From contig JAFCMP010000235.1 of assembly GCA_017506865.1 (NCBI GenBank), positions 186,001-250,000 of the forward strand: 64,000 bases of DNA, given 5' to 3'. This document shows positions 55,052 through 64,000 of the stretch, one piece after another (position 1 is the stretch's first letter; each line of letters opens with the position of its first letter). Both the position numbers and the translations under genes were made by a program. Origin of the DNA: Tribonema minus (Eukaryota; Sar; Xanthophyceae; Tribonematales; Tribonemataceae). The notes under the pieces are model-generated. The model saw only the letters and a program-made list of their open reading frames with translations, searched no databases and was not told the origin of the DNA.

Positions 55052-58000
55052 TCATTCGCTGATGGTACCCCAACGCGAGTACTTGTCGCCGCCGTCCGCA
55101 GGGGGGGGTGCGGCACCGCTCCGCGCGCTGCCGCCTGCGCACGAGGGGCACAGGGGCACAGGCAATAAACGGCGTGACATTTAGCTGGCGTTGGGTAACG
55201 AAGCGGCATGCAAAACACGCCGTGCTCGTCACAGACCAGCACGAGTAGCTGATCAGCTGCTGCAGTAAAGAGCTAGTTAGCGCACAGGCTAGCATAGAAG
55301 ACTCTTGCGGCAGACGGCGATTGCGAGGGGTGTAGTGGCAGCAGCGAGTAGGCCGCATATGTCGCCGTCATAGGACTGATGAGCGCGCAAAGCGTACAGA
55401 TAAGTTTGGACGCGCTGCGTGAGTTGAAGTAGCGCGTTCAGTAGGTGCCAGTGCAATGCACACGCTGAGTTTTCAATGCCGCAACCGATGGTGCGCCACT
55501 CGCTGAATGTGTCTCGGTCCAAAATGGCCGCCGCCGCCATGCGTTGCCAGAGGCATAAAGCGTCCGCACTGCCGCCATCACGCTTGTAGGTTACCGGCAT
55601 GAATGGGCTGAAGGTGCTCTCTCAGCTGCGCACTCCTTTGACGTGACTCTGCTGGCCTATGAACTAGTGCTATGAACTGCGCATGCAGCCAGGGACAACA
55701 CTACACTGAGCGTCGCAATCGAATAGCTGCCAGTGGTACCTCCTTGCGAGGCGAAGAGCTAGCGAGACTTCACAATCTGCGCTGCAGACACCACCGCGCC
55801 CGATCCTCGGCAGCGAGCAGCGAGCAGCCAACGGACACCGTGACATCTGCAAATTGCAGTCCAGCGATCGCCGCATGACCACTATATATATACACATGTA
55901 CCCAAGGTAGTATACTTGCAATGTGCATGTGCAGGTGTGCGCGCGTGCTTGCGCTTCTTATGCAGGGGCAGCGCATGCAGCACACCGACGCGCGTCGTCA
56001 CAATGCAATTACGGTACTGACAAGTCACTCTCACTCCGAGTCGCACTCGCTCACCGTAGTCTGAGGCCGAGGTGGCGTATCTGTTGCTGTTGCCGTAGCT
56101 GCGCACGCCGCCGCCTGCACGAGGGGCGCCAAGACCGCGTGGGGCGAGGGTCAGCGTCAGCAGCATTGCTCAGCAGTGCTCACCCGAGCGCAAAGTGGCA
56201 CGTCACAGCCTCATTTGCACAACAATCAGCAGCCCGGCGTGAACTTACTTTTATTTGGCGCGAGTCAGCGGTGACAGCGGCGATGCACGACCCCTTGCTG
56301 CTGAGCTGCAATGCTAAACCTGCAGTCACACTCGGCGCCAGCTTGCCTATGTACGCGGCCCTGCCGTGTGTGCGCTGCTCGGTGTGACGTTGCACGTGTA
56401 GCTCGGCGGCAGCAAGGCGTTACAGCGGTGACAAACGGCCCTCGCTGCTACATAAGCCTTCAACAATACCCCTAGATTTGGACTCGCCGTCAGCCTGCCT
56501 ACGTATGCGGCCCGACCATGCGCGTGCGCTGCTCACCAGTGATTTTGCTCGCCGCGACGTTGTAGATGGCGCTTGGCGGCGGCGATGCGATGCGCAATGT
56601 CGCATGGCGCTTTGCTTACAAGCTGCAGCGCTGAATCTGCTTCTAGTACATATATACACTACTAAAATACTTATATATATACTTCGAAGTATATGATATA
56701 GACTCGGCGCCAACCCGCCTAAATAAGCAGCCCGACACTGTCTGTGCGGCTCACTGGTGGCGTTGCTCGCCGTGGCATTGTAGATGGCGCTCGGCGGCGG
56801 CGACGCGCTGCGCGACGCCGCAGCAGCATGGCCACCACCGTACGCTACATACACCTTCAACGCTGACCCTAAATTCTGACTTGGCGCCAGCGTGCCTAAA
56901 TAAGCAGCGCGACACTGTCTGAGCGGCTCACCGGTGGCGTTGCTCGCCGTGGCGTTGTAGATGGCGCTCGGTGGCGGCGATGCGCTGCGCGAGGCCGCAG
57001 CAGCATGGCCGCCACCGTACGAGTACTGGCTGAGCCTCGCCCTAGTGCGCCGCTTCTCGCGGATCCCCTCCGCAATCTTGTTGCCCAGCTCCTCCAGGGG
57101 GCGCTTGTCCTGGGGGAACCGGGGGGGGGAGGGGGGGGGGGGGGGGGGGGGCAGTGAGGCAGAGGAATGACGCTGCACGCGGTTTTGGTGCTCTCCAGGG
57201 GGCACTTGTCCTGGGGAATGTGGGGGATGGGGGGGGGGCAGTGAGGCAGAGGAGCTGCACGCGGTCATAACGCTGGCAGTAGATCACGCACTCCGAATGT
57301 TGCGCTTCACTTTGAAGTGAATTTGGCGCGGACACTGCTGCCATCATCTGAAGTCAGTCGCGCTGATGTGCAGCTGCAACGAGCTGGGAGCAGCACCTAT
57401 GGCGCGGAGCCGTGATGCGTTGAGCCCCGCGCCGCTGCTTAGGGTTAGGGTTAGGCAGGGACAGGTGAAACGAGCATGCACAAAGACACCCACAAAGGTA
57501 ACTACGGAGAGAACTCAGACAAAGAGTGCCCGCTCTACGCCTGGTGCCGCGAAGCCGCACCTGATACGCAAACTTGGCGACGATCGCGGGTCCGTAGTCC
57601 ATCTGCTCCTCCATGGTGAAGTGCCACAGGTAGCCGTAGTCCTTGTAGTACTTGCGCTTGAGCGGCGTCAGCGTGTGGCTGTGCCTGATCTCGATGCGCT
57701 TCTTGATGCACGTGCCCTTGGGGTGGTAGATGTAGTCCTCGCGGCTGCGGTACAGCAGAAGGAGGTCCGCGAGCTCAAAGATGAAGTACGTGGGCTTCCA
57801 CGCCTGCGCGGGGAGGGGGAGGGGGGGGGGAGCGGGGGCACAAGCAGGGGGCCGGTGGGGGGGGGGGGGGGGGGGGGGTGGAGGAGGATACACTGTCACA
57901 GGCGCAGCTGCTGAGTGCTGATATATTGAAGTGACAGGCTTCGGGCAGTCATCCTCGCACTGCGCGCGCGTGTGCGCACGCCAGCGCTGGCAGTTCAGAG

Positions 58001-61000
58001 TTGGACTTCAAGTTGCTCGTCTTGCACGGCGGCGCCGGATGTGCGAAGGTGTACTGGCGTGGCTTCATCGCGCACACACCTTCGAACTTGAAGTGAAGTG
58101 AGCGCCGGCCCGCCCACAAAACCAAAAGGCTCCGGAGTGAGGCATGATGCCGCAGGCTACGTGCCGTCTACAGCACTTGTGAGCGCCAGCGCCAGCGCCA
58201 GCGGATGCGGCGTCAGCAGCTCCTGTTCACCCGTTCAGCTTAATAAACCTCGTGATGCACAATTAATACCGTGAAGTACGTCATCTGTCAAATGCGGCGC
58301 ACCTTGACCAGCAGGGTCCTCTTGCTGATGCGCGCGAGGCACTCGCCGTCGGGCTTGTCCGCGCCGGCTGCGCGCTGAGGCGACGCGCTGCAGTTACAAG
58401 TAGTAAGAATACAGACACGGCTTGTTAGTGCCACTTACGCACTGATCATTGCAATGCGGGATGTCCGCAAGAGTTGGGATAGCTCGGAAGCAAAGTGGGT
58501 TGTACATCGGTGAATCGCAGGGGCGAGTACAGACACGGCTTGTCAGTGCCTCTTGGGTGATTGCATTCCGCGACGTTGGGATGGTTTGGGAGCGATGTGA
58601 GTTGTACACAAGTGGATCGCGAGCGAGCGGTACATGTACATGTGGATATTCATATGGATGCATACTTGGTAAACAGTACTTGAACATTACATGTGTGTAC
58701 ACGCTGACACGCGCACCGCGTTGCGTCCGTGAACAGAAGCAGAACACGATGCTGGGTGCGCATGCTTTCGCAGCGCAGGCGCTCTTTAACAAAGGTCCGA
58801 AGTAGAGCAGGCAACGAGCATGTGACAGTGCAACGATGATCAGCACCCGTTCTGCAGAATTGCCGAGCGATGCTCTGCTGAGCATACAGAAACTTGATGA
58901 TGATGCAGCAATCCTTACGTGTGGGGTGAGACCTACAGAGGGTTGGGCCCTTGAAGTGCTGAGCACTGCCGTGGCGCAGAGGTCCCACACAGCGCAGGCA
59001 ACAAGCATGCGGCGACGAAACACTGATGAACACCGATTCTGCGAAAATCGCCAAGCAATGCTCTGCCAAGCGAAAACCTGATGGTGATGCAGTAATCCTT
59101 AGGTGGGGGTCAGGACTACATAGGGTTGGGCCCCTGAACTGCTGAGCGAGTAACGCTCTGCCTAGCATACGAAAGCTTGATGATGATGCAGCGACACTTA
59201 GATGTAGGGTAAGGGTTACAAAGCATTAGGGTAGTGGACTGCTGAGCACTGACCTGGCGCCAAGGTCCCACACGGAGCAGGCGACGGGCATGCGGCGACG
59301 CAACACTTGTGAGCACCGATTCTGCAGAAATTGCCAAGCAATGCTGCCGAGCATACGGAAACTTGATGGCGTTGCGGCGATCCTTAGGTGTAGGGTTAGG
59401 GCTACATTGGGTCGGGCCCCTGCACTGCCTAGCGAGCCAATTGAATGCTCTGCAGAGCATACAAAAGCTTGATGATGAATGATGCAGCGGTTCTCAGATG
59501 TAGAGTTGAAGTTACACAGTACTACTAGTAGGGTACTGGGCTGCTGAGCATTGACCTGGCGCAAAGGTCCCGCACAGAGCAGGCAGCGGGCATGCGGTGA
59601 CGCGACACTGACGAGCACCAGCTCTGTGACTTTGCGGAGCACGTGAAGACCTGGTGACGATGCAGCAGCGGTTCTTAGGCGCAGGGTCAGAGTTCCCTAC
59701 AAGAAAGTAGAATGAATAAATGCTAATTAAGGTACTGGACTGCTGAGCACTGACCTGGCGGTGGTGCGCCCCGCGGCGCGCGCCTCCTCTTCCTGAAGCG
59801 GCAGGCGTACAAGCAGGCACAGGAGCAGCACGGCACGGTACGCAGCAATTGAGGGGGCTGGGTGATCGATTGGCGAGCATAGCCAGGCGCGCGAGCCAGG
59901 CGTGTGAGGGGGCGTCGCTGCAGCTGAAGTGATCCCTTGTTGGGATCTGAGAGTTGGTGCTCAGCCCCACAGACTGGAGGCGCCCCCTGGACGTCACCAC
60001 GGGCGGACACCAGCCAGTTGTATACGCGTGAGCCGTCTTGCTGAGCAATCAGCAACCGCACCCGCATTTTCCCCCTCGTTTCAGGTGACACAAGTCGTAT
60101 TGCCAGCTGCTGGCGTACCTCCGCGCATGTATGCGCCAGCGGCGGGCAGAGCAGTAACCCTAACCCCAACCCTAACCCTAACTTAAATCCTACCCTAACT
60201 TGAAGCACCCTGCACTCGCCCTGCGCAGCCTGATGGCGAGCTCCACGGTCGCTCTCCAGCTGGCGGCGGCACGCGTGTAGCCCCTTGGACGCCCAAGTAC
60301 GCTCGTGCTTCACAGTACATCTTGCTCTTAAGCGCCACTTACGCAGAACAAGCCCATGTTCGAGTACAAGGCAGCGGCGAGAGTAGTCACGCTGTCGCTC
60401 ATCGGTCTCGCCTTCTGCCGCTTGACGCGGTTGCTCTCCAGCTGAAGGCCGCGCTGGCGGTGTCAGATGCACCACGTCAGCTCGTAGCTCAAGTACTTCA
60501 CACCAGCGGCAAGAGTAGTCAGGCGGCAGCAGTAAAAACTGACCTTCTCCAACTTGACAGCAAGCTCGTGGTCGCTCTCCAGCTGGCGAACGCGTTGAGC
60601 GCTGCCGCCACTGCCGCCGCCGCCGCTGCCGTCACACGCACTACGCCAACTCGCAGCTTAAGCACACAGCAGCGGCGAGAGCAGCAGAAACTCACCTTCT
60701 GCAGCTTCATGGCAAGCTCGTGGTCGCTCTCCAGCTGGCGGCCGCGCTGAGCGCCACCGCCGCCGCCGCCGCCGCCGCCGCTGGGACGCGCAGGACTCGC
60801 GCCGGGGCTGCGGCTTGCGGTAGTCTCGCTGACGCTCGCACTGGCGTCATCGTCATCGGACCAGTCCGCCTGCCAAAGAATGTGAACAGCGGCAACCACG
60901 GTCATTGGTGGAAGGCCTTCAACCTGACGGCTGACCACACCTTGCAGCCTTGAGCTGTACGATCCTTTAATTCGTTTTCGTGAACAAGTGGGTATGCGCG

Positions 61001-62698
61001 GCATGATTGCGGTGCGACTCGTACAGAAGAGCGATGGTTGTCACTTCAAGAGGGGTGCTGATGAACGCGGCGCAGCGCGAGGCCGCGGGCGGCGACGCGC
61101 CGTTCACGCCTCGTCGTATGCTTACTCAAAGCGGTTAATTGACAGTCCGCCTGAGAAGTGGTAAAACGAACGTGACGTTTGCGGATCTGCAATCGGTCCA
61201 CAGCTGCACTTGAAGTAGGCTGAGAGTAGAAGAAGGCCAAGAGTCACCTGGCGTGCGTCAGGGTATCATTTTCTGCAGACGTTTCCTAGGATTCCCTTGG
61301 AAGTTCTGGCACGTTATTGCGTGTTCTGGCGCGCCCAAGTAGACACAAAGTGGGGTGTGCGACTTCAACTTGAAGTTACCTCGTCGTCCGAGGTGGGGCT
61401 CTTGGGGGCCCCTGCTGCGCCCCCCTTGGATGTCTCCTTCTGGTCCCCCCAGATGTCCGCGTCCGTCAGGTCGCCCCAGCCAGCCTGCGGCATTGCTCGG
61501 TTTTGGGGCAGCAGCGGTCTTGTAAGAAGCCACAGTGTGGACATTGTCTTATACATTCTTCTTGAAAAGCATAATAAAATCAACCAATCAATCAAGTGCC
61601 AGATAGCTCCTCTCAAGCCTGCACTGACAATGTATGCACTGACAATGTAAAGAATGAAAGATATATGTGAAGTATGAGTACAGGAAAGCCCCCCCTTTTC
61701 ACCTCTCGAGGGTGGGGGCGAGGGACCGCAATACGCACATGATAGTTTCAGCCTCAGTAACAGCCGGCCCGTAGCTCTTATCACATCCACAGAGTGGCAG
61801 CTTTGTTTTACACTCTGGCAGTGCAAAGATGGGCATGCACAAGACCAGCCAGTTACTCAGTGCACAGTTGCTGCGCAAGTGAAGGATGTTGCGCAAGTGA
61901 AGGGTGTGATGGCATCGCACTGATGACAGTCAAAGTTCAAGTATGTCATCAAAGCTCAAGTGTGGCGCACCTGTTGGGCGGGCGCCGGCGCTGCCGCAGG
62001 CGCCGCACTGAAAGGGTCCCAGGCGCCCCCGTTGACGGCTGCCTGCACACATGGGACACGAACGAGTTCGACCAAACAACTAAGCGGTCAGCAAGTGATG
62101 GAGCGCCAGCTCTAGACAGTGCTTACAATGCTGCTGCGGGTGGCGTGGTGTTGCAGGGTACTTGGGGGAGCATGGCGTACCGAAGGGGGCGATGACATGA
62201 TCAGCCAGGGGTAGTGCACCGGCTGCAGGAGGCGTCGCCGACATCTTGTGGGAAAGAACGACACAGCGGCGCAACGAACGTGGGAGCCACTGTCAGGGCC
62301 GCTGGGCGGCGGGCATCCGAAACGATGGCGGCGCCGGCGGCTATGCCCGCCACGCGCGGACAGATTCCTTCGTGCACTTCCACGCAAACTACATACGTCT
62401 CAACGCGGTGAGCATCATTCCAAAGGTCCTGCCATCCCCATGCTCGAGGGCATCTTCAATGCGCCAGACGGCGCTTGTCGCCGCACGCACTCACGCAATC
62501 ACAACACACACGATCGCCCAGCACCCGCACGCGCTCACGCAATCACAACACACACGATCGCTCAGCACCCGCACCTGCTGCTGCTGCTGCTGCGGCGGCG
62601 CCGCCGCGGCGCCCGCGAACGGGTCCCACGCGCCCTGCGGCGCAACCGGCGCCAGCGCGTGCGGCGCCGGCGGCAGCGGCGCAACGCCGAACCCCATG

Positions 62699-62731
<33 letters not shown>

Positions 62732-63912
62732 GGCAGCGGCGGCGCGTCAAAGGGGTTGGCGGCGGCGGCGAGGCTCAGGCCGCCCATGCCCGCGGTGAGG
62801 GGACCCATGGCGGTCGCGTAGGGGTGCATGAGGGGCGCGGCGCCCAGCGTCGCGAAGGGCTGCTGCATGCCCCCCATCTGTGGCATGCCCCCCATCTGCG
62901 AGCGGAGAGGACGGGAAGGGGCGGAACGGCGGCAAAGTTGGTGAGGCGTGGCATCAGCTGGTGCGGACGCGCGCGCCGCGAGCGGCGGCAGCGGGCACTG
63001 GGTGTGAACGCGTTGCATGTGCCTGCATGTGCCGGGGGGCAGGTACCAGCACATCTACATGCACAGGGGGGGGCATGGGCATAGTTCACAGTTTGCACGG
63101 CGCAACCCTTCCGAAACGCACTGCGACCACTGCCCATCAAAGCGCGCCATCGCGCAGCCTCCACCTGACCGACGCTGGCCGTTAACAAGTACTGAACACC
63201 ATATCACCAGTTTGTGGCTGAACCCTATCCGAAACCCTGAAAGGCAGATGGCATTCGCAATGCGCGTCCAAGCACTGCGCATGTGACTGTTGGGTTAGGG
63301 TTAGGTTAGGGTTAGGTGACTTGCTGCATCGACGCTGCCTTCGCCAGTTGGCATTGTGGACGCCTCCTCAACTTCAGCTTCAACGTCAACATCGCATTTC
63401 CCCTTCGTGGCCTGCACGCGGTGATGTCATGCATTGTACAGCCATGCTCATCCCACGCGACACACAACAAGTAGCACAGACCGATTGTTCATGTCACTGC
63501 AGGCGGGCCGCGCAAGAGAGGCCGCGTAAGTGCCGGCTCCGGTTTGACTCATGTGAAAGACGCCGTTACGTTCTGACCGCACGTGACAAGGCCGGCCACG
63601 CTACCAAGAGCACAGAGTCGAAGCTTCACAGAACACAGAACACACTTCAAGATACAAACACGCCACTCCGGTCTGACTGCGCGTGAGAAGTTCCAAAAGC
63701 ACAGAGTTAAAGCCTCACATACACGAAGTATATTGAAGTACCAGATCTCAAGAAGCATGTTGAACGCTAGTTGGTCGTGCACGTGTGCCGTTGTACGCTC
63801 ACCATCTGCATGGGGATGCCGGTAGCATACATACCCCCCGCCAACATGGGCGCGGCCGCCATCGGCGGCGGCTGCATGGGCGCTGAGAAGGGGTCCGTCG
63901 GCTGAGCCGCGG
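55052..63912 (-). CDS. Gene 6 (partial): DPF/NPF adaptor-type protein with PH domain, N-terminus outside window
   Basis: Exons seen, in transcription order: 63912-63803, 62895-62575, 62042-61971, 61484-61380, 60869-60696, 59792-59755, 58387-58303, 57803-57561, 57109-56932, 56114-56055, 55134-55052 (stop TGA at 55054). Phases agree throughout; the first exon starts in phase 1, so upstream exons lie beyond 64000. Order: Pro/Met/Gln-rich region with endocytic motifs, an acidic Trp segment, a Gly run, the helix LESDHELAMKLQKEEEA, a PH domain, and a Ser/Gly-rich tail (GGVRSYGNSNRYATSASDYG). At least 488 residues. It is likely a membrane-recruited clathrin/EH-network adaptor; the missing N-terminus would decide whether it is an ENTH/ANTH protein. 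Confidence 0.78.
56530..56835 (-). repeat. Donor-side copies of gene 6 exon 9 3' end
   Basis: Copies of YGGGHAAAASRSASPPPSAI, then YNATASNAT plus GTGAGC, lie at about 56745-56835 (almost intact) and 56530-56605 (decayed), after the real exon 57109-56932. Spacing is about 185-215 bp. Each unit also carries a GGCGCCA..TGCCTAAATAAGCAGC-like intron block. Confidence 0.85.
57561..58387 (-). other. Gene 6 segment: PH-like domain
   Basis: Exons 7 and 8 join to give GECLARISKRTLLVKAWKPT, then YFIFELADLLLLYRSREDY, then HPKGTCIKKRIEI and GYLWHFTMEE. This follows the PH pattern of a first strand, W-K-x-x-Y-F-x-x-x-x-x-x-L-x-x-Y, a basic loop, and further strands; the closing helix would be ELGNKIAEGI in exon 9. 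Family-level assignment only; lipid preference is not predictable. Confidence 0.7.
58790..59700. repeat. Diverged tandem family inside gene 6 intron
   Basis: Units of very roughly 200-300 bp share blocks resembling GGTCCCACACAGAGCAGGC, GCATGCGGCGACGCAACACT, CCGATTCTGCAGAAATTGCC and ACTTGATGATGATGCAGC, near 58795, 58975, 59255 and 59560. They lie in the intron between exons 6 and 7 and keep no coding frame. They probably began as a tandem duplication; no exon is included, unlike the other arrays. Confidence 0.65.
60220..60615 (-). repeat. Donor-side copies of gene 6 exon 5 3' end
   Basis: Copies of RQLESDHELAMKLQK plus donor lie at about 60538-60615 (reads RQLESDHELAVKLEK), 60425-60470 and 60222-60268, after the real donor at 60695. 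The nearest copy is the best preserved. Confidence 0.85.
61380..63912 (-). other. Gene 6 segment: DPF and NPF motif tail
   Basis: Three DPF motifs (PTDPFSAP, AWDPFAGA, AWDPFSAA) and one NPF (AAAANPFDAPP) lie in a disordered Pro/Ala/Met/Gln background with a ten-residue Gln run coded by CAG repeats. DPF binds the AP-2 appendage and NPF binds EH domains in epsin- and AP180-type proteins. AGWGDLTDADIWGD adds two acidic Trp motifs. Together they argue for a clathrin-coat or endosomal adaptor tail. Confidence 0.75.
62488..62578. repeat. 44-bp tandem duplication of gene 6 exon 2 donor region
   Basis: Two units begin near 62491 and 62535 and share CACGCAATCACAACACACAC and GATCGC.CAGCACCCGCAC. On the coding strand each unit starts with GTGCGGGTGCTG, the donor used by exon 2 (end 62575), so the donor itself is duplicated. 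Confidence 0.8.
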
Positions 63913-64000
63913 CTGCAGATGCAAACAAACAGAGAGAAACAGCAGCGGCAGCCTCAGCAGCAGGCTGGTCACTTGTGGCGGCACGGCTGGCACATCCGCA
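63913..64000 (-). other. Intron at window edge (gene 6)
   Basis: Sequence upstream of the first visible gene 6 exon, ending in TTTGCATCTGCAG as the acceptor. It is presumably intron because the exon begins in phase 1. No exon is visible in the last 88 bases. Confidence 0.5.

Overview
The window is nuclear DNA of a GC-rich, intron-rich unicellular eukaryote, most likely an alga or another flagellated protist. There are no polycistronic operons. Coding exons are short (30 to 636 bp) and separated by long introns with GT-AG boundaries. The introns carry oligo-C/oligo-G runs, CAG runs, telomere-like TTAGGG/CCCTAA strings and decayed copies of neighbouring exons. One gene encodes a tandem-motif protein of flagellar (axonemal) type. 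A haptophyte-like alga would fit, but the lineage cannot be fixed from this sequence alone.

Six multi-exon genes were rebuilt by joining exons whose splice phases agree at every junction. Gene 1 (minus, 17010 to 3535, 17 exons, 844 aa) is an ACAP-like ArfGAP: helical BAR-like N-terminus, PH domain, low-complexity linker, ArfGAP zinc finger, ankyrin repeats. Its catalytic arginine finger is replaced by threonine. Gene 2 (plus, 17512 to 30539, 16 exons, 885 aa) is a predicted pseudokinase with a large C-terminal module. Gene 3 (minus, 39639 to 34709, 7 exons, about 379 aa, 5' end uncertain) is a four-helix membrane protein resembling DUF4239/bestrophin-like proteins. Gene 4 (minus, 46400 to 42542, 5 exons, 558 aa) is unrecognised. 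Gene 5 (plus, 46697 to 53350, 8 exons, 305 aa) is a repeat protein of axonemal type. Gene 6 (minus, from beyond 64000 to 55052, 11 exons seen, N-terminus outside) carries DPF/NPF clathrin-adaptor peptide motifs followed by a PH domain.

Layout: 1-3534 repeats with no recognised gene; genes 1 and 2 diverge from a 501-bp promoter; genes 2 and 3 converge on a 4.2-kb region rich in G-run/C-run palindromes; genes 4 and 5 diverge from a 296-bp promoter; genes 5 and 6 converge on a 1.7-kb region. Three products (genes 1, 2 and 6) have a membrane-traffic or signalling character and one is axonemal. I see no common pathway.

The most striking signal is how the introns have grown. In all six genes, short segments spanning a splice junction have been duplicated into the intron, often several times. 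Acceptor-side arrays hold acceptor plus the 5' part of the exon; donor-side arrays hold the 3' part of the exon plus donor. Copies range from perfect to barely recognisable, and the copy joined to the exon body is the one that keeps the reading frame. About 40 such copies were located by eye.
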